In this document: positions 12,928-25,029 of the stretch, piece after piece | Position numbering within the stretch: the first letter of the stretch is position 1 | How the letters are laid out: every line of letters starts with the position of its first letter | NCBI RefSeq assembly: GCF_009017415.1 | Contig: NC_092410.1 | Coordinates: forward strand, 1-64,000 | Origin: Aspergillus flavus | Taxonomy: Eukaryota > Ascomycota > Eurotiomycetes > Eurotiales > Aspergillaceae | Reading direction: 5' to 3' | DNA length: 64,000 nt | Notes under the pieces: model-generated | What the model was told of the DNA's origin: nothing | What the model saw: the letters and a program-made list of their open reading frames with translations, nothing else | Databases searched by the model: none | Made by a program: the position numbers and the translations under genes

Positions 12928-12988
12928 GCGTAGAATTCTGGTGTGGTGGCCGAGCGGCTTACAAGGCCGAGCGGCTTACCGGTTACGT
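12928..12988 (-). repeat. Right terminal inverted repeat of Fot1 copy 1
   Basis: Reverse complement of 11104-11164 with one difference: GTAAGCCGCTCGG here against GTAAGCCACTCGG on the left. It is followed by the target-site TA at 12989. Confidence 0.9.
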
Positions 12989-13026
12989 TAATGCCAGGTA
13001 GCTTAATTAGGTAAGCCTGATAGATA

Positions 13027-13069
13027 ATGTAATTGGTAAGTGAGTTGCCCGCGTAAGCAAGTTGCCTAC
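13027..13069 (+). repeat. Left terminal inverted repeat of Fot1 copy 2
   Basis: Contains a duplicated subterminal motif, GTAAGTGAGTTGCC followed by GTAAGCAAGTTGCC, parallel to the duplicated motif in copy 1. The partner is 21763-21805. Confidence 0.85.
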
Positions 13070-14445
13070 TATATATATTTTCAATGCGTCTTAATTTCTT
13101 AGATAATTAAAATATTAGCTATACTACTAAAAATATCTAAATTAAAAAAATTATATATTAAGTAGAAAGACAGAATTCTATTAGCTATATTAGCTATAAA
13201 AAAATAAGAAATTAATAGTTTTAAAAAAATAGTTAAAATTTTTAATATATCTATTACTATACTATATTATTATATAAATAAAGATTTTTTTTAAGATAAT
13301 ATTTATATTAATAGTTATAAAATAATTTTTAGTAAAGAGAAATTATTTAAAGAATAGATTCTATTATTAGATAAATATAGAGTATTTTCTTAGTCTATAT
13401 ATATATAAAAAATAGCTAATATTCTATTTTTAAAATATAATATTATTTTTTTTTATTATAGAAAAGAAATAGATATATAATTTTATTAAATATATATCTA
13501 AATTTAAATTTTATTTTATATATTACTATAACTATTAACGTACTAAAATAAAGAATTCTAAAATTCTAAATATTTAATTTAAATAGATAAATAAAATTAT
13601 TTAAAAATATAGTATAGTTTTAAATAATATATATAATTTTAATAAAATAGAATTTATAATAAATCTAATAGCTATAGCTAAAGTTATTACTAGATCTAAT
13701 ATATTAAAAAATTAGAAATAGATTATTACTACAAAATATATTAGTTTTAATAAATAGATTTTATTTTTCTATATTATTTTTAAAAATAAGATATATATAT
13801 AGAGATTTAGTATAAAAATAATAAAAATTTTTTTAATTAAAGAATTAAAATTAGTTCTAATAGTTAAATAAATAATAAGATTAATCTATATTAACTATAG
13901 AATTATTTTATATTTTATATTATTAATTAATTTATAAAAAAATATTATTTATTTATTTTAAATAGTTATAATAATTATTTAATATTTTAATTTAATTAAA
14001 TCTATATAAAAAATAATATTATATTAATCTATATATTTATATATATTTTTTATAAATTTTAATTATTTAATATTACTATTTTTTTACTATTAAAAAATTT
14101 ATATAAAGATTTAATTAAATTTAAAATATATTATAGATTTAACTATATTAATAAATTTGATTTTTTAAAGATATATTTTTAAATTTATATAGTAGTTTTT
14201 ATTAATAGTAATATCTATAATATTTTTAAAATTATTAATCTAGTTTCTTTAAGCTCTAAGTATATTTTTTTTTAATTAATAGTTTAGCTTAAGATTTTTA
14301 TATCTTTAAATAATAGATCTAATAGCTAAAATAGTTTAGTATTTAAAATATTTTAAATAATTAAATAATTAAAAAAATTAAAATCTAGATTTAAAAAATT
14401 ACTTAAAAATTAATTTAAATTAATTAATTAAAAGTACTAAATAAG

Positions 14446-14717
14446 TGTAACAGCGGATTGCCTCAGGCAACTAGATCCCCCACAGGCAAGCTGCCAGTGG
14501 GCTGTTGGCTTATATAATATATAAATATATTTATATTAGAATCGCGCAAAGGATTCCAATTCTTAAGCGATTTATTCTATTATATTAGATAGAAGAACTA
14601 CTATATAATCCTAAACAATCTTAAGCTTTCTAGTACTACCTTTCTAAAGCCTATTAACTGACTGTACTCTATAGATTTACTATCTATAGATAATAGTATA
14701 CTGGTAGAGTACTTATA
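14446..14717 (+). repeat. 5' long terminal repeat (272 bp)
   Basis: Begins TGTAACAGCGG and ends GTACTTATA; the original terminal CA seems changed to TA. It aligns base for base with 21134-21405. Its first 70 bp keep many C and G bases that are T and A in the 3' copy, while its last 60 bp show the reverse. Confidence 0.92.
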
Positions 14718-17700
14718 GTTTAAATTACTTTAATCTAATAATTTTAAAATAGTTAGTATACGAAGTTTAAGCGTTTTATTATTAATAGATCTCTAGAAAA
14801 TTAATAATATAGCTATTTAGTTATTTATAATCTAAGAAATCTTTTAGAGAGAGTTTTTAGTAATCTAAAATACTTAAATCTTTAATATTTTAATAGAATT
14901 GATTATTAAAGAGAATAAAAATAAAATTTTTAAAAAAGAACTAATATTAGAACGCTAGAGCGAAAAATTAATATTATTATTTAATATAATTATATAAATA
15001 GTTAAAATATTAAAAATAATTATATAGACCAGCTCCACAAATAATAGATTTAGTAGTTTTAAACTAGCTATATCTATTTTTTTTAAAGATAAAACTATAT
15101 ATAAAGTATAGAATTATATTATAAATATAAAAAATTACTTTACTATAAGTATATTAATCTAGTAGAATAATAAAGATAAAGTTCTATATATTATTAGTTA
15201 TTTTAGTAAAAAAACTAAATAAATATAGTATTTAAAAAAAAAAAGCTTTAAAAAATTAAATTAAAAAAAAATAAAAGACTTTCTTTATATATTTATTAAT
15301 CTAAAGATAGATTAATATTAAAATATTATATATTATTTTATAAATAAGAAATAGAATAGAAAAAATATATATAAATAGTATATCTAAAGCTTAAAAATAT
15401 AGTAAATCTTTTTAAATAACTTTTTTATAGTTTAAATATAGATTTAAATATTTAATTAAAAGATTTAAAAAAAGATTACTTATATAGCTTATTAGCTATA
15501 AATTCTAAAAAAAATATATAATATAGTAATCTAATATTAATTAATATTTTATTATAAATATAGTCTACGCGATAATAAAGAAAATAGCTAAAAATATATT
15601 AATAGAAGAAACTAGAGTCTAGCTAAATTTAATAGAGATAGAAAATACTTTTATAAAAATAAAATCTTTACTATATATTTCTATAGTAGTTGTTTTTTAT
15701 CTAGATAATTACTTTTTAAAGTCTATTAATAGAATAATAATATATAAATAGTCTATAAGTATAAAAAAGATTAATAAAAGAAAAAGAAACGCTATTTTTA
15801 ATATAATAAAATAGACTATAGAATCTAAAAATATTCTAAGATTATTAACGGCGTGTTAAAAAAAAATATCTTTTATAAATAATAGAAATTATAATCTCTA
15901 GAGTTTTTAGTCTTATATTATCTAAAAAAATCTATAGTATTCTCTATTTTTAATATAGTAGAGCTATAACTATAAGAATTATTTAGTATTAGTATTAATA
16001 TTAAATCGATAGAAAGATAGAATTATATTATATAAATAATAAAGATATTATTAAATTCTAGAACTAATAATAACTTTATTTTCTATTAATACTTATTTTA
16101 ATATAGAATTATTATATTAAAAGATTATCTTTAACTACTAGTACGCGTGTAATATATAGATAGTATTCTAGTACTATACTATAGTAAGCTAATTATAAAA
16201 TTCTAAGTAATTAATTAGAAGAATTAAATAAAAGAATATAAAATAAAGTATTATATTATTAATCTTTAAAATCTAAATTATTAGATTATTTTAAAATATA
16301 AATAGATATATTATACTAATCTTAATATTATTTTTTTAATAAGAATATAGTACTATTAAAAAGAAGTTTTAAAAATCTCTATTAAAAATCTTAAATAGTT
16401 TATAAAGATAATATATTATATTTTTACTATAATAGTTATATACTAGCTAAATATTAATAATAGACTATTAAAATTACTATTTTAATATAGAAAGTAAATC
16501 TATATCTTTTCTAAAAAAAAAATAGTTAAGTTTCTAGATAAAAAGACTATATATTTAATATTATTAGTAAAAAAAAAGTTTTACTATATAAATCTCTATA
16601 TAATCTTTTATAATATAAATTATAGATATTATAGAAATATTTTAATAAAATATTTAAATAAAAATAAATTAAATATTTTACTAGTATAGTTAAAGTGCTG
16701 GTACTTTTTATTTAAAAATTTAATAATTTATTAAGATTATATATTAACTATTAAAAATTAAATATTATAATTATAAAAAATAGATATCTATTATCTTATA
16801 TTAATAAGTTAATAGATTAATTTATAGAAATAAAATATTTTATTAAACTTAATTTAAAAAATATATATTATTAAATTTATATCTAGAAAGATAATAAGTA
16901 GAAGATAGCGTTTTAAATATATTATAGATATTTTAAATATATAGTAATATTATTTAGTCTATATAATATATTAATAATCTTTTAAATATATATTAATAAA
17001 GCTATAAAAGAAATTCTAAATAACTATTATATTATATATTTAGATAATATTTTTATCTATTTATAAATTAAGAAAAAATATATATAGTATATTAATAAAA
17101 TACTATTATATCTAGAGTAAATAAATCTATATACTAAGCTGTTTAAGTATAACTTCTATTAAAAAGAAATAATATTCTTAGAATTTATTATAAAATATAA
17201 TAGTATATATATTAATCTAGAATATATATATATTATTAATAAATAGTTGGCGTTAAAATTCTTTTATAATATTTAGATATTCTTAGAATTTATGGGGTAT
17301 TTTAGGCGCTTTATATACTAATATATCTAGATTATTAAATCTCTATTTAATATATTAAAAGAAATATAGAAAAAAAGAAAGATAAGGCTATTTATTCTTA
17401 CTATAGAGATATAAAAAGCTTTTAATAAATTAAAAATAGTGTTTAGTAGTTTTTTAATTTTATAATACTTTAATTTTATATTATAAATTAAATTAATTAT
17501 AAATATTTTAAGATTTATTATTATAAATATTCTTCTATAATCTATTAATAGAGTTAAAAAATTTTACTAGTATTTTAACTAGTAACTAGTTATTTTTTAT
17601 TTAAAAAAATTAATAAAGATAGAAGATTATTATTCTATTTATAATTAGAAATTATTTATTATTATAAAATATTTTAAAATATAAAGATATTACTTTAAAG

Positions 17701-20700
17701 ATATATTATATATAATTTATATATAAAATAATTATAAAAATTTATAATATTTCTATTTAAAAAAGATAGTAAAATTAGATAAGTATTAGATCTAATAGAT
17801 AGAGTTTTTAGTAATTTATAATTTCTAGATAGAATACTAGTCTAGATATTTAAATCTAATTAATATATCTTTATAGTAGGAAGACTATAAAAATATCTAT
17901 ATATAAAGAAATATTGGATTATTATCTATATTTTAAAGAAAATTATAGATAATATTAGATAATTAGAATAATATTAAAATATTTTTAATAGTTAAGTTAA
18001 AGATTTTGATTATAAGTTTAAAAGATCTAGAACTTTTAGCTTTTAGAATAATAATATAAGAAATTATTAAAAAGAAAATTATTTATAAAATAATATTATA
18101 TTTTTTTTAAGATATAATTTTATAGATTTAATAGAAAGATATTTTTATTAGCTAAATCTATAGTAAATTATTATTTAATAAAAAAAAGAAGAAGAATAGA
18201 TATAAAAGTAATATTATTAAAATAAGTAGTAATTTAATAAAGCGATGGTATATTAATAATAGATTATTATATTATAGAGAAACTATCTATATATTTCTAT
18301 ATTCTATTTTTAAATAAAAGATTCTAAAAATATATTATAATAATCTATTTATAGATTATTTTAGCTAAAAGAAGATTTTTAAATTAATTAAAAAAATTCT
18401 ATTAAAATAGTCTATATATAGATATTAAAAACTATATTTAAAACTATTCTATCTACTAGAAAATAAAGATTTTTAAAAAACTATTATAGAGCGAGCTAGT
18501 CTTTTTTTTTATTCTAAAAAACCTATAGTAAAATCTAATAATAGATTTTATAATTAATCTATTACTATTAGACTAAAAAAGCTATATATATAATATAATT
18601 TTTATAGTAATAGATTAATATATAAAGATTATAAAATATCTATTTATAATTAAAACTATAACTATAGAAGAATTAATTAATATATTTCTAAATAAAATTA
18701 TCTATAAAACTAGATTTTTAAGAAGTCTAATTATTAATAGAGATTTATTCTTTATTAATATATATTAGATATAATTCTATTAAAATCTCTATATAAAAGG
18801 CTATTTAAATACTATTTTCTATCTATAAATAGATAGATAGATTAAATATTAAAATTAAATATTTAAAATATATTTATAGATATATATAAATTATTAATAA
18901 AATAACTAGATAAATTAATTATCTACTATAAAATTTATTTATAATAATACTAAGAATATATTTATAGAATATTTATTTTTTATAATTTAGTAAAATATAG
19001 AACTAGCGATCTTTAGATTTAAAACTATTAGATTAATAATATTAAATATATTAATAGAACTATAGTTAAAAAGTTTAGTTAATATCTAAATTAAATTAGA
19101 AAAAAATCTAAAAAAAATAATAAAATAGTAAATAAAAGAATATAATAAGTACTATAAAATTATATAGCTATATATAGAATAAGAAATTCTACTATTAATA
19201 AAAAATATTAAGTTATAATAATTAAATAAAAAACTAGATTTAAAATATAATAGTCTATTTATAATTATAAAGACTATTAAAGAATAAGTATATTATTTAT
19301 AATTATTAAAGATATATAGTTATATTTATTTTATTTTTTATATATTATTATTAAAGCTATATTACTAGTATATAGAAATAGAGACTAGAAAAGTTTAATT
19401 AATTATTATTAATAATTAAAAAAAATAAAAAATAGAAGAAATATTTATTTATTAAATATACTATTAAAAGTTATAGTATTTTATTAAATAGAAAGAATAG
19501 TTAAATTATAAAAATTTATAGAAATTAAAGAAAAACTTTAAGAATATTACTAAAGCTATTATAGTTTATTAAAAAACTAATAAAATATTAAAAATATTTT
19601 ATTAATTATAAAGAAAAGTATAATTTTTTTTTTATAAAGTTTTAATATATCTCTAAAAAATATAGTAATATTACTCTTTCTTTTTTATTTATAAAATTTT
19701 AAAATTTAATAAGAATATTCTAAGCTACTATATCTATATTATTAATAAGAATATTTATATAGAAAGAGTAAAATAATTTTATTAAATTAAAAAAAGAAAA
19801 ATAGAAAAATAGCTTAAAAATATAATATAGATTATTTACTAGTAGATTTTAAATAAATAAATAAAAAATTAAATAAATAAATTACTATAAACTTTTCTAG
19901 TCTACTAGATTATTTTTAAAAAAAGGCTTTATATTACTAAGCTTCTACTAGATATTTATTAAATAGAATAGATTATAATTTATATTTTACAACGTCGCTA
20001 GATATGGATAGATTTTATTTAATTTATTAAGATAATTAATAGCTTTTTTAATATACTTAATTAAATTATCTATAGTTTTTATAATCTCTTAACTTAGTGG
20101 TAAAATTTATAAATAAATAATCTTAATCTATATAGATCCCGGTAGTATAAGATATAGCTTTTTTAGATATATATACTATATATAGAGCTACTTAATACTC
20201 TAAAATATATAAATTAAAAGTCTTTTAATACTAGAAGAAATATTAATAAATAATAATTTAGTATAGTATCTATAGAATATTTATAAATTATTAGTATTAT
20301 TCTATTATGCTATACTTAGATTTAGATTATTTATTTATTAAAAAGAAATTAAAAGGCGCTAGAAAAGATAATAGAGATTATAGTAATAGTAAAGATAATC
20401 TCTAGAAAAATAAAGAAAAGTCTTTTTTAAGAGCTAAAGATAGAAGATTATTAAAATCTCTGTAAAAAGATTAGAATAATATATTTTAAATTATTTAAAT
20501 TAGCTAGAATATATTTCTACTAAACTAAAAAATATTTATTTTTAAAAAAGAAGAGTCTAATAGAATAGAAAATAGAGAAGAAAATATAAATAGGGATATA
20601 AAAAGCTAATAAGTATATTAGCTTTATTTTTTTATAAAAATATATTAATAGCTTTTTAAAAAATAAAAATATTTAGAAAAAAGTACTTATAGAGTTTTAT

Positions 20701-21133
20701 AAAGCTAATTAAATCTATTTTATTTTTGAAAAGATTTTTATAATTTTATAAATGGCGTTCTTATATTTATTTATTTTTAAAATAATAGAGATATTATTAA
20801 TTTATAATTCTAGTAATATCTCTATAAAAAAGAAAGTTAAAATTTACTATACTATCTATACTTTTAAAGTAATTTAAAAAAATAAATATAGCTATAAGAA
20901 ATATTATAATTTATAGAAATAAAAAATTTTATAATATTATTTTAAAAGTATTCTATTAGTATTTTAACTATTTAGAACTATTATAAAATAATATATTAGA
21001 TCTCTATAATTTTATTATTAAATATTTAAATAAAGTATATTTTTATATTATGTGGTCTATTAAAGTAAGATATTAAATATCTTAGAATTTAGATATAAAT
21101 TAAAATAATTTATTTTTTTAAAGAAGGGATAGT

Positions 21134-21405
21134 TATAACAGTAGATTGTTTTAAGTAATTAAATCTTTTATAAATAAACTACTAGTGGGCTGTTAGCTTA
21201 TATAATATATAAATATATTTATATTAAAATTATATAGAGAATTCTAATTTTTAAGCAATTTATTTTATTATACTAGATAGAAGAACTACTATATAATCCT
21301 AAATAATCTTGAGCTTTCTAATACTATCTTCCTAAAGCCTATTAGCTGACCGCGCTCTGCAGGCCTACTATCTATAGATAATAGTACGCCGGCAGAGCGC
21401 TTATA
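21134..21405 (+). repeat. 3' long terminal repeat (272 bp)
   Basis: Same length as the 5' LTR. It begins TATAACAGTAG (TG changed to TA) and ends GCGCTTATA, directly followed by the ATAAG target duplication. In the aligned stretches I compared, the differences from the 5' LTR were C/T or G/A transitions, the signature expected of RIP. Confidence 0.92.
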
Positions 21406-21762
21406 ATAAGCTATAAATAATATAATAATATTAAAATATTAATTAGAGTAATATTAGACTATATATAAAAAATAATTTAAAAAATAAAAATATTTTATTA
21501 AATAAATTACTTTTAAAGAAAATATATTAGTATTTAAAATTTAAATCTTTATTAAATATTAAAATTAGATAGATAAAGCTATATAGATAGATAAATCTCT
21601 ATTTATTAAATTAATTTTTAGATATATTTTATCTAAATATTCTAGCTATAGTATATAGAGATATAAAATTATACATTATCTAAATTAATAGAATTACTTA
21701 TTTTTATATAGAAATCAGAATTTATAGTATTTTAATTATTTTAAATTTTTATATAGTGGGTG

Positions 21763-21805
21763 GTGGGCAACTCACTTGCACAGGCAACTCGCTTACCGAT
21801 TACGT
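21763..21805 (-). repeat. Right terminal inverted repeat of Fot1 copy 2
   Basis: Reverse complement reads ACGTAATCGGTAAGCGAG and continues with GTTGCC motifs. It keeps more of the original C and G bases than the left end. It is followed by target TA and the return to normal composition. Confidence 0.85.
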
Positions 21806-21807
21806 TA

Positions 21808-23649
21808 TCTAGGTATATGGTGGATGATTAAATAGAACCCTTATTACAACCAGAGGCGTTCCACGCCCTTGGTGAAACGATATATCGATAAGACACCCTC
21901 AGGGGTTCATAGAAATCCATACTTTTTGGTATGGTAGCCGATGTATCTTCTCAGCGCCGAGGATCCAGATTCGGAACAGAAAAAGATTTTCGCCGACGGC
22001 GACGGCTGGAAAAACCTAAGACCTCCGGATAACGGATTTTTCTGATATTCGGCGCGACCTGGCGCGTTCTACATTAATCGATAGACCCCACGCGAGTTTT
22101 GGAAAGATGTAATGTACTGAATGGTAATAGACAATTAACACAGTCGGTTGCTGTGAATATACCTTTGTACAATGGACTTGCAGTAAAGGCTGTGATTGAG
22201 ATCAGTGTCTTTTCCATGCTTTTCTTCTATTATATTGGGAACTTTTACCTCTGAATCCTTCGCATTAGATAGTCGGGGACTTAGAAAGATAACGTCTATC
22301 CTTATTATATAGTTAAATATCTTTTAGCTAACCCCCTTCTTCTAACTTCTCCAAGGCAAAAAGTATAGCCAAATATTACGCCATTGTGTTATCGAATAAT
22401 AGTTATCTCCTGACTCGGGAAGACATATCTAAGATACTATTCGTGGTTTTATATTAAATAGTGGATTATCCGCAGTTTTCTATTAGCCCTTAGATTTATA
22501 GACCATATTTTCTTTCTAAATTCCTTTTGACCAGACCCACCCATTTTAATTACAAATAAATTACGTAGTAAAATATAGTAGATCCCAAATTTACACAATT
22601 TTTTGACTTTTTATTGTGATCCATAGATCTTGGCCTTCTTCCGTTGTCATGGAGAATGGATTGGTAAAGCCCACGGTGGGGCCACGACCAAGGGGGTCTA
22701 AGGTGCGTGGTGAGAGAGAGGTCACGTGTTACCAAATGACGGCTGAGAAAGGCGTCGTTTCGACACCGAAAATGGCAGCCATTTGGTAAATCCGAATTGT
22801 TATGCAGAAAGAGATGTTTTCGGAGTCTATTCATCAAAGTTTACACAACTTGTGTTTTACAGTTCGAACATACGTAATTTAGCTTTCACCAATGATATTG
22901 TACAGCTGGTGCAGTTATGCTGCCGTTTCAGGTTATAAACTCTGAAAAACCAAGGTTTGACCATGGCGAAGTGGAAGACAGATCATTGGAAATGGTAGGA
23001 GGCAGTGGCCTGACTTTCAAATAGGTTTAGAATACTACTATTCGGTCAAAGAATATTAATAGTACTTCAGCCCTCGGCGGAATTGCAATGCCGCAAGTTC
23101 AATTTGGGGTTCAACGTATATACCACTGAGGCACGGAATCCGACTGGGAGGCTTTTTTCTAATAAGTTTTATCCAGGTCTTGATTATATATCTATAATAA
23201 TAACTTTCGATCTGAGAAGGAATACAATTCCAGCGATCTGGTGTGAAGCAAGCAAGTTACGAATCATAAATCAGTTCATAATATGATCTCAGGTTTTTCC
23301 TTGGTCTGGATCGCATTAGAAAGCGCCACATCTACCTTATCTGGACAGGGAATCAATGATACTACTCATGGTTACCATTTATCTCTTGAAAACATGAGTA
23401 AATCTTGCAAGCCCTCCCCTCTGGCCTATTTACAAACTTGGTTATAACAGTATCATTGAGCCTAACTAGGCTTACATGTCCTTGAATAAGTCTCATGACA
23501 CAGTCAGGGTTACATGAAGGCTCTGATTGGCTATATGTCTTTAAAGCACTGACTGGTAAACACGTATTTAGGGTTCTTGGGTGCCTAGGATGATGCTAAG
23601 TCGAAGAGCTTCGATGATGCAAAGCCTTTAGTATAGCGCCACCGTAGGT
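21808..23649. other. Spacer between the repeat nest and the metallopeptidase gene
   Basis: Normal to moderately AT-rich sequence without a gene that I can support. Short open frames at 22550-22837 (minus) and 23083-23286 (plus) have no family resemblance and no good start context. Confidence 0.5.
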
Positions 23650-23657
23650 TATAAATA
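23650..23657 (+). promoter_or_regulatory. Possible TATA box of the metallopeptidase gene
   Basis: TATAAATA lies 131 bp upstream of the chosen ATG at 23788, leaving room for a 5' leader of about 100 nt. It is a match to the consensus only. Confidence 0.35.
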
Positions 23658-23787
23658 TAGCTGTTATCACTGGATGAGCCTTGCTTGTTACATTGCAATT
23701 TGATATCTAAACAGAACTGACTTGTTACTGGAAAATCAGACTTTCAATCTTTCCTATACTTTAGTTGAAGCCACTTCAAAAGGCGCC

Positions 23788-24612
23788 ATGGCACCCCAAG
23801 ACTGGAAGGCTCCAGCCGTTGCGGATGCCGATAAGCCAGAGGAAAAGAAAAAAATCCGAGCATATTTACAGTCACTCGGATATCTGGATATTTCCAAAAG
23901 CCCCGATGGCGGATTCTCAAAGGCGGAGGATTATGCTGCCATCCGTAAGTTTCAACATTTCTACGGACTAAAAGATGTAACCGGGTCCTACAATGAGAAA
24001 ACACGGCAGGCCATGACAGAAAAGCGCTGTGGTATCCCCGAAAACAATGTACTTGCAAGCTTCAACACCGGTCCTCCCAAGTGGAACAAACGGGCCATTT
24101 TTTGGAAACTGAAGAATGAGTCCCAGCACCTGGGATATGAGGATGCCAAAAATCAAATCGAAGAAGCTTTTGCTGAATGGCAGAAATACTTCCGATATCC
24201 CCAGATAAAGGAGTCGGAAGATGAGGAAGAAGATATCAGTATTGAGTTTACTCAAACTCATCATGGAGATGGTTACCCATTTGACGGCCCTGGGAACGTG
24301 CTCGCCCATGCGTTCTTCCCACTTCCTAGCAGTGGCGTGCCGGCTGGTGATATGCATTTTGATGAAGCAGAAAAGTGGACCACCACATTCCTGCGACAGG
24401 TGGCTTTGCATGAACTCGGTCATTCACTTGGGCTTTCCCATTCTAGTGACCCCAATTCAGTCATGTGGCCTTGGTTCAACGGCAAGTCCAAGCTCGAACG
24501 TGACGATATTGCGCGGATCCAAGCTCTTTATCCTGACCATACCCTGGGCTCGACCAGAAATATTCGACATAATGCTTGGAGCAATAGCGTTACTCATATA
24601 GCGCGAATCTAA
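23788..24612 (+). CDS. Matrixin-type (M10A-like) zinc metallopeptidase without signal peptide
   Basis: A single-exon protein of 274 residues. The open frame runs from 23722 but begins with TTG; the first ATG at 23788 has an excellent context (GGCGCCATGG). Residues about 20-78 form a peptidoglycan-binding-like propeptide. K79-R-C81-G-I-P-E85 is a cysteine switch of the PRCGxPD type, in which C81 would hold the zinc in the inactive enzyme. The catalytic site is H208-ELGHSLGLS-H218 (HExxHxxGxxH), followed by the Met-turn VMW. No hemopexin repeat is present, so this is a minimal matrix-metalloproteinase layout. No N-terminal signal peptide is visible, which is odd for a secreted zymogen peptidase. 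It may be cytosolic or exported in another way. There are no nearby genes of related function. Confidence 0.88.
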   Translation: MAPQDWKAPAVADADKPEEKKKIRAYLQSLGYLDISKSPDGGFSKAEDYAAIRKFQHFYGLKDVTGSYNEKTRQAMTEKRCGIPENNVLASFNTGPPKWNKRAIFWKLKNESQHLGYEDAKNQIEEAFAEWQKYFRYPQIKESEDEEEDISIEFTQTHHGDGYPFDGPGNVLAHAFFPLPSSGVPAGDMHFDEAEKWTTTFLRQVALHELGHSLGLSHSSDPNSVMWPWFNGKSKLERDDIARIQALYPDHTLGSTRNIRHNAWSNSVTHIARI

Positions 24613-25029
24613 TGCAGACTGTTGTGGGTACTGTATGTGTGTATTCTTGATTGCGTGCTTTTATCGCGCCAGATGTATTCTAAAAGAGCTTGACAGAATG
24701 TTGAATTTATAAGCTCAGAATAGCATTCCTACGAGGCAGGTGTTAAGACTGATCCATTACAATGAATTCAGAATAGAGCTAGCATACTTGTATTCGCCAT
24801 AATTGCTCATGGTTTGTTGCGCGTCTGTGCCGTAGCAAGCCCATACAATGTCTAAAAGCATGGCATTGAGGTTGAAGGGCTGTAATTGGTAAGGCACTAC
24901 AGTATAAAGTCACTAGAATAAAAGAATAAGTAAAACAAATGTTATTCTACCTTTGCAATTCTGGCGAACACAAGAAGCCGTTGGTATTAGTAATTTCCTT
25001 TACAGACGGGGCTGTATTACTCTAACCTA
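24613..25029. other. Spacer downstream of the metallopeptidase gene
   Basis: No coding feature is seen between the metallopeptidase stop and the transposase relic. Confidence 0.5.

Larger units (their letters stand above)
11104..12988 (+). mobile_element. Dead Fot1/pogo-type (Tc1-mariner) DNA transposon, copy 1
   Basis: A 1885-bp element bounded by terminal inverted repeats: 11104-11164 pairs with 12928-12988, starting ACGTAACCGGTAAGC and differing at one position in about 61. It is flanked by TA on both sides, the Tc1/mariner target duplication. Length is typical of Fot1 elements. The plus strand carries a transposase remnant full of stops: IPRS near the helix-turn-helix region (about 11325), DNIYNF (about 11705), LYWLQQLF (about 11980), ILDSYDNY (about 12050) and CFGPLKHAYG (about 12175), matching the DDE pogo/Fot1 transposase order. 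Many Gln and Trp/Arg codons appear converted to stops, as RIP would do. Confidence 0.9.
14446..21405 (+). mobile_element. Ty3/gypsy LTR retrotransposon, RIP-inactivated, nested in Fot1 copy 2
   Basis: A 6960-bp element with two 272-bp LTRs and a perfect 5-bp target duplication, ATAAG, at 14441-14445 and 21406-21410. The plus strand carries stop-interrupted remains of reverse transcriptase: a degraded F-TRYGHFEY-MPFGL region near 16910-16980 and the YLDD-type catalytic motif, read here as YLDNIFIYL, at about 17036-17062. Polymerase tail motifs follow (FLEFMGYFRRF near 17285). Integrase core sequence reading SLIINRDLFF lies near 18725. Integrase after reverse transcriptase is the Ty3/gypsy order. 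No frame is intact. About 1.6-2 kb between integrase and the 3' LTR is unassigned. Confidence 0.9.
13027..21805 (+). mobile_element. Dead Fot1/pogo-type DNA transposon, copy 2, split by an LTR retrotransposon
   Basis: The TIRs are 13027-13069 (ATGTAATTGGTAAGTGAG) and 21763-21805 in reverse complement (ACGTAATCGGTAAGCGAG); the differences are C-to-T type. TA flanks both ends (13025-13026 and 21806-21807). Removing the 6960-bp retrotransposon and its 5-bp duplication leaves 1814 bp, the normal size of a Fot1 element. The plus strand at 13170-14400 shows a stop-ridden pogo transposase parallel to copy 1, in the same orientation. It starts 38 bp after copy 1 ends. The copies share the TIR start ACGTAAYCGGTAAGC but differ inside, so they belong to related, not identical, families. 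Confidence 0.87.

Noticed and set aside
22550..22837. 95-residue minus-strand frame
   Set aside because: No recognisable motif and a low-complexity, basic, shadow-like composition.
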